From Bacteroidota bacterium (GTDB lineage: Bacteria > Bacteroidota > Bacteroidia > Flavobacteriales > Weeksellaceae): 64,000 bases of DNA. A model generated the notes under the pieces. That model ran no database searches, had not been told where the DNA came from, and saw only the letters and a list, made by a program, of their open reading frames with translations. Position numbers and translations under genes: made by a program. Location: contig JAEWOD010000007.1 of NCBI GenBank assembly GCA_023461035.1, positions 1 through 64,000 on the forward strand, in the 5' to 3' direction. Numbering within the stretch: the stretch's first letter is position 1; each line of letters begins with the position of its first letter. Below are positions 7,343 to 15,353 of this stretch, piece after piece.

Positions 7343-9790
7343 TTACTCCCTGTAATAAACTCTTTTGACCCGGCTCGAAATCGAAGTCAGGACTTCATAA
7401 GGAATCGTTCCGATTTGTTCTGCAACTTCCGAAATCGTCGGTTTTTCTCCAAAAATGATGACTTCATCGCCTTCTTTGCATGAAATATCAGTTACATCCA
7501 GCATCAGCATATCCATACAAACCGTCCCGATGATTTTCGCCAAATTTCCATGGATGTTCACGCTTCCGTTTCCATAACCGAGCGAACGCCGTATTCCGTC
7601 TGCATATCCGACCGGAATCGTAGCGATTCGGGTTTTTCGTTCTGCCTTAAAACGTCTTCCGTAACTCACCGTTTCGCCGGTTTCGATTTCAGAAATACGC
7701 GAAATAACCGTTTTAAAAGTAACAACGTTTTTCAGTTGTTTTTGGGTTTCCACATCGTCGGAAATTCCATACATCCCGATTCCTAATCGAACCATATCAT
7801 ATTGATGGTCAGGAAAATATATGATTCCGGGCGAATTCAATGCGTGTTTGATAGGGTGTATGTTTAATTCCTTCGAAATTTTTTTATACGCCTCATCAAA
7901 CGATTTCAATTGTTCCAGCGCAAATGCTTTTTCTTCCGGCACATCGGCAGTTGCCAAATGGGTAAAAACCGATTTTACAACAACCGATTTTTCCTTTTTC
8001 AACTTGTGAATTAATTCTTCCAGCTCTTCCGGCCGAAATCCCAACCGGTTCATCCCCGAATCAATTTTCAGATGGATGGGAAAAGGTTCAGCGATCGATT
8101 TTTCTTTTAATTTCTGAAGAAATAAATCCAGAACCCGCAAACTGTATATTTCCGGTTCCAGTTTATAATCAATAATAGAAGAATAGCTGCTTTGCTCCGG
8201 ATTCATTACTATAATGGGAACCGTGATTCCGGTCTTTCTGAGCTCAACGCCTTCGTCAGCATACGCAGCCCCTAAATAATCAATCTGCTGATGTTCAAGT
8301 GTTTGTGAGATTTCAAAACTTCCGGCACCATAACTATTTGCTTTGATCATGGCCATTAATTTTACCCCGGGTTTCAATTGACGTTTGTAAAATTTGATAT
8401 TGTCCACCAAAGCTTTTAAGTTGATTTCCAGAACAGTATCATGCGATTTTTTTTCAAGCAAGGCAGAAATTTTTTCCAATTGAAAAGGACGCGCACCCTT
8501 CAGTAAAATAGCTTCGTTGTCTACATTTTGGAGACTGAGGCTTTTTAAAAATTCGTCCGTGTTTTCAAATGTGCGTGCCTGAGTTTGGAATAGATTTTTG
8601 TATTTCGGGATAAATTCGCCTATCAAAACCAAATCGTCAATCTGATAAGAATTCACCAATTCCGACACTTTTTTATACAATTCGTCTTTGTTTAAATTGC
8701 TTTGTAAAACATCGGTCAAAACCAAACTTTTACGTGGAAATGGTTGTTGCGCCAAAACATCCAGTGCCACTTTTACCGAATGTAAATCTGAATTGAATGT
8801 ATCATTGATCAGAATGCTGTCGCGTATGCCCGACTTGATTTCCAAACGCATTTCTATGGGAAGCAGCGTTTTTGTTTGTGTTAGGTATTTTTCTAAATTT
8901 AAATCCAGTGCCGCAATTGTAGTCAAAACGGTCAAAATATTCTCTACCGATGCTTCGTCATGAAAAGGAATTTTGAAAGAATAATCTTTTGAATTCCAAT
9001 GGATTGAAATCAATTTTCCATCCGGATCTTCTGAAACCGAAATGAGTCGGATTGTATCGTTTTCATTTTTACCAAAAGTGAAAAATTCAAATTCTTCAGG
9101 CGAAAAAATTTCGTTTATATATTTGCCGGCTTCTTCATTTTCCCAATTGAAAATGATTTTTTTTACAGACCGAAACAATTTGATTTTTTCCAGGAGGATT
9201 TCGTTTTTATTCCTGAAATTCTCCAAATGAGCCGATCCTATGTGTGTCAAAACGCCAATCTCGGGACAAATGATTTCTTCCAATTTATCCATTTCGCCCA
9301 ATTGCGAAATTCCGGCTTCAAAAATTCCGAGGTTGTTTTCATCGCCCATCTGCAAAACCGAAAGGGGAACACCAATCTGTGAATTATAGCTTTTCGGGCT
9401 TCGCACAATCGAAAAATCTTTCCATAACAATTGATTCAACCATTCTTTTACGATGGTTTTTCCATTGCTTCCTGTGATTCCGATAACAGGAATCCGGAAT
9501 TGGTTTCGATGAAATTTAGCCCAGCTTTGAAGAGCTTCCAAAGGAGAATCTACCTTTAAATATACAGCGTTTTCCAAAAGTTCTTTTATCTCCGAAACCA
9601 CAAAAACCCGTATTCCTTTTTTATAGGCATCCGACAAAAACCGGTTGTCATAAAAGGCAAAAAATACGGCATTGCCCGGCTGATAAATCGTTCGGGAATC
9701 GAAATAAATTTCTTCAATAAACCCGGAAGGATTTCCGGTAATTTCGGCCTGAATAATTTTAGCTAATTCTTTTATTTCGTAGGATTTCAA
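7343..9790 (-). CDS. murF-alr: Bifunctional MurF ligase / alanine racemase
   Basis: This fusion protein makes D-alanine and adds D-Ala-D-Ala to the peptidoglycan precursor. MurF occupies about residues 1-445 with the ATP-binding loop GITGSNGKT at 104-112. Alanine racemase occupies about 452-815 with the PLP lysine at 483 (MAMIKANSYGAG) and a MYGISDD motif. The fusion is usual in Bacteroidota. The start is a TTG, since no in-frame ATG lies upstream and MKSYEIKELA aligns with the MurF N-terminus. It stands alone and is probably essential. Confidence 0.95.
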   Translation of the reverse strand: MKSYEIKELAKIIQAEITGNPSGFIEEIYFDSRTIYQPGNAVFFAFYDNRFLSDAYKKGIRVFVVSEIKELLENAVYLKVDSPLEALQSWAKFHRNQFRIPVIGITGSNGKTIVKEWLNQLLWKDFSIVRSPKSYNSQIGVPLSVLQMGDENNLGIFEAGISQLGEMDKLEEIICPEIGVLTHIGSAHLENFRNKNEILLEKIKLFRSVKKIIFNWENEEAGKYINEIFSPEEFEFFTFGKNENDTIRLISVSEDPDGKLISIHWNSKDYSFKIPFHDEASVENILTVLTTIAALDLNLEKYLTQTKTLLPIEMRLEIKSGIRDSILINDTFNSDLHSVKVALDVLAQQPFPRKSLVLTDVLQSNLNKDELYKKVSELVNSYQIDDLVLIGEFIPKYKNLFQTQARTFENTDEFLKSLSLQNVDNEAILLKGARPFQLEKISALLEKKSHDTVLEINLKALVDNIKFYKRQLKPGVKLMAMIKANSYGAGSFEISQTLEHQQIDYLGAAYADEGVELRKTGITVPIIVMNPEQSSYSSIIDYKLEPEIYSLRVLDLFLQKLKEKSIAEPFPIHLKIDSGMNRLGFRPEELEELIHKLKKEKSVVVKSVFTHLATADVPEEKAFALEQLKSFDEAYKKISKELNIHPIKHALNSPGIIYFPDHQYDMVRLGIGMYGISDDVETQKQLKNVVTFKTVISRISEIETGETVSYGRRFKAERKTRIATIPVGYADGIRRSLGYGNGSVNIHGNLAKIIGTVCMDMLMLDVTDISCKEGDEVIIFGEKPTISEVAEQIGTIPYEVLTSISSRVKRVYYRE

Positions 9791-9825
9791 GTTCTTTTTT
9801 TGTATAATTAGATATTTAAAATAAA

Positions 9826-9925
9826 ATACTTTGTGTCGCTTTATGTTTCCTTTGTGAACTTAGTGGATCATGCCATATTCTTCATTTAACCACAATGGAC
9901 ACGAAGAAATTCTCAAAGAACACAA
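9826..9925. repeat. Intergenic repeat with TTAACCACAA-type motifs
   Basis: The gap before murF-alr contains CTTTGTG, CCTTTGTGAACTTAGTGG and TTAACCACAATGG strings. A related arrangement in opposite orientation lies at 47265-47362, where the reverse strand reads TTAACCACAAAGACCACAA. Such strings are scattered through many Bacteroidota intergenic regions. No function is known to me. Confidence 0.45.
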
Positions 9926-9937
9926 AGATATATTGGA

Positions 9938-10522
9938 TTATTCATCTTTTTTAATTTCTTCCCAGAAAGCGGTTCGGCTTAGTGGCTCATATTCCTCCTT
10001 TTCACCCAACTCCACCAATTTCTCACTTTTGATTTTCCGGTGTGAATAATGGGCAAGGTTTCCGGTTTTTATACAGATTGCATGGACTTTGGTCACATAT
10101 TCGGCGGTAGCCATGAGGTAAGGCATCGGCCCAAACGGTCGGCCTTTAAAATCCATATCTAGTCCGGCAATGATGACACGCTTTCCTGAATTGGCCAATT
10201 GGTTGGCGACTTCTATGATTCCGTCATCAAAAAACTGGGCTTCGTCAATCCCCACTACGCTGCATTCGTTTGCAAGAATCAATATGTTATAAGCCGATTC
10301 CACCGTGGTTGCGCTTACTGAATTTTGGTTATGAGAAACCACTTCTTCTTCGTCGTATCGCTTATCTACAGCAGGTTTGAAGATTTCTACTTTTTGTTTT
10401 GCAAATTTCGCACGGTTGATACGTCGGATCAGCTCCTCCGTTTTTCCGGAAAACATGGAGCCGCAGATGACCTCAATCCAACCGCTTTGCTTTGTATGGT
10501 TTATGGTGTTTTCTAAAAACAT
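9938..10522 (-). CDS. tdk: Thymidine kinase
   Basis: This enzyme phosphorylates thymidine with ATP in nucleotide salvage. The 194-residue protein has the P-loop CGSMFSGKTEEL near residue 22, the DEAQFF motif, and the lasso-region segment TGNLAHYSHRK. The zinc cysteines of the human-type enzyme are mostly lost (AICIKTG). I use the ATG at 10522, MFLENTINH; a TTG at 10531 would overlap the toxin stop codon. Confidence 0.95.
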   Translation of the reverse strand: MFLENTINHTKQSGWIEVICGSMFSGKTEELIRRINRAKFAKQKVEIFKPAVDKRYDEEEVVSHNQNSVSATTVESAYNILILANECSVVGIDEAQFFDDGIIEVANQLANSGKRVIIAGLDMDFKGRPFGPMPYLMATAEYVTKVHAICIKTGNLAHYSHRKIKSEKLVELGEKEEYEPLSRTAFWEEIKKDE

Positions 10523-10533
10523 GGAAAGCAAAG

Positions 10534-10812
10534 TTAGGCATAAAACTGTTTTTGGTGTAGTATTTTTAGAACCCTGATAGAATTTTTGTCTATTATGAAG
10601 TGAATGGAATAGGGGAAAACTTTCAGGTGAGCAATACGAACCGTGCGATAACGTACCTGATAGATTAATGGATTTTCTTTCAGTTCATCAATTTTATCCC
10701 AAAATTCTTTGTGAAACTGCTCTACCAACCCGGATGAAATTTTTTCATAATAAAGAACGGCATCCCTGAAATTTTCAAGCGTTCCGATTTCAAATGTAAT
10801 GATGTAACTCAT
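10534..10812 (-). CDS. RelE/ParE-superfamily toxin
   Basis: This 92-residue protein has the RelE/ParE layout: FRDAVLYYEKISSGLVEQFHKEFWDKIDELKENPLIY, then YRTVRIAHLKVFPYSIHFII, and a closing strand IRVLKILH. It starts 2 bases after the small upstream antitoxin gene, the normal arrangement of a type II pair. It probably acts as an mRNA interferase or gyrase poison; the target cannot be decided from sequence. Confidence 0.82.
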   Translation of the reverse strand: MSYIITFEIGTLENFRDAVLYYEKISSGLVEQFHKEFWDKIDELKENPLIYQVRYRTVRIAHLKVFPYSIHFIIDKNSIRVLKILHQKQFYA

Positions 10813-10814
10813 TT

Positions 10815-11060
10815 TCAGGATGTTAAACTTCTGAATTCTTCTTCAGAAATATAGTTTAACTCTCCTTTTTTATGTTTGTCCAGCACATCATCCATCATTG
10901 TCTTGTACTCTTCTTTCAATTCCATATTGTTGGCTTTTTCACGAAGAATATGTTCCATATAATTTTTGAGGTTCCGCCCCTCTTTTTCGGCCTGGAACTG
11001 TAAAAGGGCAAGTGTCTGGGTGTCTAAACTGACTTCTTTACGGGTTTTATTTTTCAGCAT
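10815..11060 (-). CDS. Antitoxin of the RelE/ParE pair
   Basis: This 81-residue protein begins with a basic strand and helix, KTRKEVSLDTQTLALLQFQAEKEGRNLKNYMEHIL, which resembles a ribbon-helix-helix DNA-binding domain. An acidic C-terminal tail (YISEEEFRSL) would wrap the toxin. The gene sits 2 bases upstream of the toxin. Autoregulation is expected for the family but no operator was identified. Confidence 0.75.
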   Translation of the reverse strand: MLKNKTRKEVSLDTQTLALLQFQAEKEGRNLKNYMEHILREKANNMELKEEYKTMMDDVLDKHKKGELNYISEEEFRSLTS

Positions 11061-11107
11061 CTTTCGGATAATTTACGGTAAATATACGTATAGTTTACGA
11101 TTCCTCT

Positions 11108-11173
11108 CTACAACCCCCTCACAAAATCTTCCAAAGAAATCTCTCCGGGCAGGATAAGCTTTTTGCCGTCAGG
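11108..11173 (-). pseudogene. Possible short gene fragment
   Basis: Read on the minus strand, this stretch gives a 22-residue open segment, VPDGKKLILPGEISLEDFVRGL, bounded by stops. It looks like the C-terminus of a real protein but I cannot assign it. It overlaps a plus-strand T9SS tail, so the gap may be a junction of two decayed genes. Confidence 0.25.
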
Positions 11174-11236
11174 AACTTATGTGTTAAAAGTAAAAACCGG
11201 AAATCTCACAATTGCCGAAAAAGTGATTAAAAAGTA
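11163..11236 (+). pseudogene. Remnant of a type IX secretion C-terminal signal
   Basis: The plus strand reads LPSGTYVLKV, then KTGNLTIAEKVIKK and a stop. This is the typical end of a type A T9SS sorting domain (…L.SGiYilkv…gk…kkiikk). No upstream secreted protein is present: the antitoxin gene and its promoter region lie there on the other strand. I infer the tail of a deleted cargo gene, stranded on its own. Confidence 0.5.
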
Positions 11237-11257
11237 AAATTATGTGTTAATTAAAGA

Positions 11258-11292
11258 AAATCCGTTTTTAGAATTGATTGAAAACGGCTTTA
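11258..11292. terminator. Putative terminator between the T9SS remnant and the nuclease gene
   Basis: The arms CCGTTTT and AAAACGG enclose 12 bases and are followed by a T-rich stretch on the plus strand (TTTATTTTTA). On the minus strand it lies immediately after the S1/P1 nuclease stop codon. Confidence 0.5.
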
Positions 11293-11295
11293 TTT

Positions 11296-12084
11296 TTACC
11301 CGAAAACTTCATTCAAAACCTTCGCTAAACGCAGCCCGCCCTTAAGCAGCTGTCCTTCCAGAGTGGAAACGTAATCATAATTGTAGTTGTACCATAGTTT
11401 GTCGCCCGCTTTCACGTTGGCATAAATATCTTCTGCCTTTTGGTACGAATCAAACAACCAGTCGTTTAAGTTTCCGTCCGCTAAATTTTTATTGAATTTT
11501 TTATCCCGGATATCCAGAACTTCGGCATATTCCGTATAACTGTACTGCTGAAAGTCAACGAGTTTACTATCCCAAAGCGAATGGATATTAGTCGTATTTT
11601 TAAACCATTCCACTTCGATTTTATTTCCACCTAAATCCTCTTCGTGGCCTACGTGGAGAGGCTGATGTGCATCGCCAATCAAGTGAAGTAAAAAATAAAG
11701 ATTTTCCTGTTTTTTCTCCAAAGAAAGATCTTTGTTATTTTTTAATTCATCCATGATGATCAAAACTCTTTTGTATAGATTTTCATCGGAAGAATTATTT
11801 AAAGCTAAATCGAATTGCTGGCGGTTCATGCCACCAGGGAAATTAATATAATGCCAGGAGTCGGCCATTTTCCAATCGGGATTGGATTTGATGAAATCCG
11901 GCCAGTTAGCCCAATAAGCCAACTTTTGATTTCCGATGATTTTTTTGATTTGACGTTTGGCTTTTCCGGAAAGATGATTTTCTGCTATTTCTGCTACAAC
12001 TCTGTGGCCTGTTGTGCCCCAGGCAAGAGTTTCGGTCCAAATCATCAGGAATAAAAACAGAATTATAAATTTTAATTTATTCAT
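11296..12084 (-). CDS. S1/P1-type nuclease, exported
   Basis: This 262-residue tri-zinc nuclease cleaves single-stranded nucleic acids and 3'-nucleotides. The ATG at 12084 gives a signal peptide ending TETLA, so the mature protein begins with W22-G, the zinc-coordinating N-terminal Trp of the family. Further ligands sit in GHRVVAEIAENHL, DSWHYINFP, LHLIGDAHQPLHVGH and HSLWDSKLV. It probably acts in the periplasm or outside the cell in phosphate or nucleotide scavenging. A longer start at 12123 would overlap the next gene and spoil the signal peptide. Confidence 0.93.
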   Translation of the reverse strand: MNKLKFIILFLFLMIWTETLAWGTTGHRVVAEIAENHLSGKAKRQIKKIIGNQKLAYWANWPDFIKSNPDWKMADSWHYINFPGGMNRQQFDLALNNSSDENLYKRVLIIMDELKNNKDLSLEKKQENLYFLLHLIGDAHQPLHVGHEEDLGGNKIEVEWFKNTTNIHSLWDSKLVDFQQYSYTEYAEVLDIRDKKFNKNLADGNLNDWLFDSYQKAEDIYANVKAGDKLWYNYNYDYVSTLEGQLLKGGLRLAKVLNEVFG

Positions 12085-12116
12085 TTTGTGTGAATTATAA
12101 ATCTTTTGAGATTGGT

Positions 12117-13790
12117 TTAACAACCCAATAATTTCTTCAAAATCATTTTTGTAATCAGATAAGTCGGTTTTACACCAGTAAGTCCCAAACCTCCTGAAGC
12201 CAATGTACTTCCTGTTTCCAACGGATTATCAGAAGCATAATATGCATACATAACTTTTACATCCGGTGAAATATGATGTCTGATTTGGGAGGCGATTTGA
12301 ATGGCTTTTTGATAATGACCGCCTTCCATTTCCAACCCGATGGCTTTCCATGAAGAATTTTTAAAATATTCCAAAACGTCTTTGTTCTGAAGTGAAGTTC
12401 CCAGAACCGTTATCATAGGCCCTTCAAAAACACCCAATCGGTGTCCTTTGAAATCTTCCGATTTTAATTCATTTGAAATCACATAATTATCGGTTGGACC
12501 CTCCACGATGTGCGAAGTAGGAATCATGATGTCTCCTTTTTTGCCACATAAAATCCCGGCTTTTCCCATGATGGACACGGATTTTACATTCATCATAATG
12601 GAAGAACCTTTGGTTTTATAAGGTTTCAACAACTCATCCATCACCTCAAAAGCCTGTTCTCCAAATGCATAATCCATCACCAGAATTACATCTCCTGAAG
12701 TCGCCTTCACTTCTGAAAAAGCAGTATTTTTTAAGCTTATTTTTTCTAAATCAATGATCTGTATATCGATATTGGTTCCTGAAGAATCCGGAATAAACGT
12801 CAATCCGTTTTTATGTGAAAAATTCTGCACGGCCTCACGAAGTGATTTGTTTTTACTGGAAGAAAGATCTTTGTACAAATCAAATTCATCAGAAACAGAA
12901 AATTTCTTACCGACGGCATCAAATGCATAGAGCATATTGGAGACGCTGTGCATATTGGCACTGATGATGTGAAGCGGACGATGAATCAGATTCTGTTCAA
13001 CCAAGACTTTTTTGATGGTATTGGCCCATTTTTCCCCAACGATGTGATGCCCGATTCTCTCTCTCAAGATTGGAGAAAACATGATTTCCCTTCTTTTTAT
13101 TCCCAAAATATCTTCCTGAGAGGTTTTGCCCATCCAGTATATGATTTTGAAGAATTTATCCTTGTCCGTTTCCGTGCCGAAATATTTATAGGCAATCTGG
13201 GTTTCGTTATAAGTTCTTCCCAAAATAGTGGAAAGATGCATCAGGGCGATATCACGGTCTTTGGTTGAAAGTTTGGATTCTTTTAAGGCAATTTCTTCAA
13301 TTTTCTCCCAAACCCGGTTGGGCTTTTGGGTTTGTTTATGAAAAGCTTTAGCCCGTATTTTATCGGATTCATTATACAAAAAGGTCAAATGAGTAAGCGT
13401 GTCATAAATTTCGGAACGCCCTCTTGTCACTTCTATGTTCATTTGGTCTTCATCAACACGGTAACAAATCCTTCTCCTTTTTGGGGGAATAATGGGTTTG
13501 AATTTGGTGAAATCCACCCCTTCGTTTGAAGTGAAGTGGATATAGGGTGTTTCCGTAATTCCGTCCGGAAGCCTATCCAGAACATAAAAAAGTCCGTTTA
13601 ACTCCACCTTTTCCGGGTCGGCCATGGTGCCGTAAATTTCCGGATTCAATTGTAACAATAAATCCTGAATCATCTTCCCGGATTGTCCTGTCGGGCGGTA
13701 GGTTCCCCGATGAAACATATGCCGCATGGTGATGTACAGCCGGTCGATGGCGGTGGTGGATTGTCTTGCTCTTGTGATATTGTGATTCAT
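12117..13790 (-). CDS. Conserved Bacteroidota protein, DUF6909-like
   Basis: This 557-residue protein has no signal peptide. I recognise it as a Bacteroidota-specific family that I believe is named DUF6909 (from memory). The N-terminal part starts RARQSTTAIDRLYITMRHMFHRGTYRP. The C-terminal third contains GKAGILCGKKGDIMIP, GPMITVLGT and IGLEMEGGHY, which recalls nucleoside phosphorylase/nucleosidase folds, where a Met-Glu-Gly element contacts the ribose. A nucleotide-related role is inference only. It is upstream of the nuclease gene on the same strand with a 32-base gap. Confidence 0.6.
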   Translation of the reverse strand: MNHNITRARQSTTAIDRLYITMRHMFHRGTYRPTGQSGKMIQDLLLQLNPEIYGTMADPEKVELNGLFYVLDRLPDGITETPYIHFTSNEGVDFTKFKPIIPPKRRRICYRVDEDQMNIEVTRGRSEIYDTLTHLTFLYNESDKIRAKAFHKQTQKPNRVWEKIEEIALKESKLSTKDRDIALMHLSTILGRTYNETQIAYKYFGTETDKDKFFKIIYWMGKTSQEDILGIKRREIMFSPILRERIGHHIVGEKWANTIKKVLVEQNLIHRPLHIISANMHSVSNMLYAFDAVGKKFSVSDEFDLYKDLSSSKNKSLREAVQNFSHKNGLTFIPDSSGTNIDIQIIDLEKISLKNTAFSEVKATSGDVILVMDYAFGEQAFEVMDELLKPYKTKGSSIMMNVKSVSIMGKAGILCGKKGDIMIPTSHIVEGPTDNYVISNELKSEDFKGHRLGVFEGPMITVLGTSLQNKDVLEYFKNSSWKAIGLEMEGGHYQKAIQIASQIRHHISPDVKVMYAYYASDNPLETGSTLASGGLGLTGVKPTYLITKMILKKLLGC

Positions 13791-13826
13791 AAATATTTTA
13801 CGTTAATTGATTGAAAACGTTTAGGT

Positions 13827-14423
13827 TTAAAACCATTTTCGTTTGTTTTGTTTTTTTTCTTGGTATTCTTTGTCAATTAGCATCAGTTCATCATACCATT
13901 CCTGTCCGAATTTTCTTATAAGTGCATCTTTGAGGAAATGGGCAACATTTACTTTCAATTCTTTACCCAAAGTACAGGCATCCGAACAAATGTCCCAAAC
14001 ATGATAATTTACGGCGGTGAATTTCTTGTATTCTTTCAAACGAACCGGGTAAAGATGACAGGAAATCGGTTTTTTATAATCCACCGCTCCTTCTTCCCAG
14101 GCCTTTTCGATTCCGCATTTAGTGATGCCCTTTTCATCAAAAATGACATAGGCGCATTCTCCACCGTTCACGAGTGGCGTGACCCATTCACCGTCAGAAT
14201 CACGTTCATACTTTCCTGATTTTTCAATGGCAGCAATTCCTTCGGGGCGTAAATAAGGTTTGACGTCTTCGTAAATGTCATCGAGTATAGGCAATTCGTC
14301 CTCATTTAGCGGAGCACCTGAATCACCTTCCACACAACAAATTCCCTTACATTTTGATAGATTACATACAAATTCTTCAGAAAGAATTTCTTCAGAAATA
14401 AGTGTATCGCCAATCTGAAACAT
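13827..14423 (-). CDS. DUF3109-family cysteine-rich protein
   Basis: This 198-residue cytosolic protein belongs to the DUF3109/YkgJ-like group: CNLSKCKGICCVEGD near the N-terminus, then GECAYVIFDEKGITKCGIEKA, ISCHLYPVRL and WDICSDACTLG. The spaced Cys residues suggest a metal or iron-sulfur site. The molecular role is unknown. The ATG at 14423 (MFQIGDTLIS) is preferred over one seven codons upstream. A TATCTTTG box on the minus strand (14446-14453) may be its -7 element. Confidence 0.85.
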   Translation of the reverse strand: MFQIGDTLISEEILSEEFVCNLSKCKGICCVEGDSGAPLNEDELPILDDIYEDVKPYLRPEGIAAIEKSGKYERDSDGEWVTPLVNGGECAYVIFDEKGITKCGIEKAWEEGAVDYKKPISCHLYPVRLKEYKKFTAVNYHVWDICSDACTLGKELKVNVAHFLKDALIRKFGQEWYDELMLIDKEYQEKKQNKRKWF

Positions 14424-14445
14424 AAATTTTGTTTTTATTGACACG

Positions 14446-14481
14446 CAAAGATAGGAGGTTTATTTGGGTTTTGTATCTTTG
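14446..14481. promoter_or_regulatory. Divergent promoter boxes between the DUF3109 and HNH genes
   Basis: TATCTTTG occurs on the minus strand at 14446-14453 and on the plus strand at 14474-14481. Both match the TAnnTTTG -7 consensus and face away from each other. Good -33 elements were not evident for either. Confidence 0.45.
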
Positions 14482-14546
14482 TTTCATCTTTTCTATTAAA
14501 ACTAAACTAAATTTTTACCTTTTTATAAGACTAACATCATGTTTTT

Positions 14547-15314
14547 ATGCAGGAAGGTTTTAAAAGCTTCATAGGCGAGGAATGGAAAGAAGTGGATTTG
14601 GATTGTCCCTATGTGAAAGAGGGATATGCAATCGAGGTTTCCAATTTCGGGAGAATATGTTCCATTACGTCCCAATTCGGAAGAAGATTATTAAAAGGCG
14701 ATCAAATTAACGGATACAAAATAGTCCGGTTAAAATTCTTTAAACCCCGATTGCCTGAAAATCAGGAAAAATTGGAAGAATTTATCCTTGAGATTAATTT
14801 CCTTAAAAAAGAATCAAAAAGGTTGAAAGCCGAGGGTCCGGTAGAAAAATTCAATGAAACTCAGGAACAATTAGAAAAACTGACGCACAAAAAAGATAAA
14901 TTTCTCCGGAAAGAAACGCTTGCCAGAACCATCAACCAGCATTATTTAATTCACCGGCTGGTTGCCGAATATTTTTTACCCAAACCCGACTATGAAAACG
15001 GGGTGGTGGCGCATCTGGATTTTAATAAATACAACAACAAATATACGAACCTGAAATGGATGACACTGGAAGAAAACCTGCAACACCAGCAGAAAAGTCC
15101 ATTTGTGATTTCCGATCTTAAAAAGCGCAAAAACCGGTTTTTTCCATCCGACAAAAATTCCAAACTGACCGAAACCAAGGTTATGTACCTGAAAAAACTC
15201 CTGAACGAAGGCAAACCTATGAAGCAGTTGGTGAGGCAATTCAAGGTGACCGAAACTCAGATTCTCCGGATTAAAAGAGGCGAAAACTGGGGAAGAGTAA
15301 AAGCGGCAAAATAA
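14547..15314 (+). CDS. NUMOD4/HNH endonuclease-like protein
   Basis: This 255-residue protein opens with a NUMOD4 motif (EWKEVDL…GYAIEVSNFGRI). A long charged coiled-coil insert (about 70-118) splits it from an HNH-like block: IHRLVAEYFLP, VVAHLDFNKYNNKYTNLKWMT and ENLQHQ (about 135-180). A C-terminal helix-turn-helix (LTETKVMYLKKLL…MKQLVRQFKVTETQILRIKRG) probably binds DNA. These are the parts of a homing endonuclease, but the gene stands alone next to dxs with no intron. Whether it is still an active nuclease is unknown. Confidence 0.75.
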   Translation: MQEGFKSFIGEEWKEVDLDCPYVKEGYAIEVSNFGRICSITSQFGRRLLKGDQINGYKIVRLKFFKPRLPENQEKLEEFILEINFLKKESKRLKAEGPVEKFNETQEQLEKLTHKKDKFLRKETLARTINQHYLIHRLVAEYFLPKPDYENGVVAHLDFNKYNNKYTNLKWMTLEENLQHQQKSPFVISDLKKRKNRFFPSDKNSKLTETKVMYLKKLLNEGKPMKQLVRQFKVTETQILRIKRGENWGRVKAAK

Positions 15315-15353
15315 GTTCACTGTCCATCTGTTTTGACTACTTTTGCAGGAGAA

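Noticed and set aside
11061..11157. Plus-strand frame running from the antitoxin region towards the T9SS remnant
   Set aside because: It is in a different frame from the T9SS tail and encodes a basic random-looking sequence.
13938..14219. Plus-strand frame opposite the DUF3109 gene
   Set aside because: It is complementary to a conserved cysteine-rich protein, with no promoter or family match.
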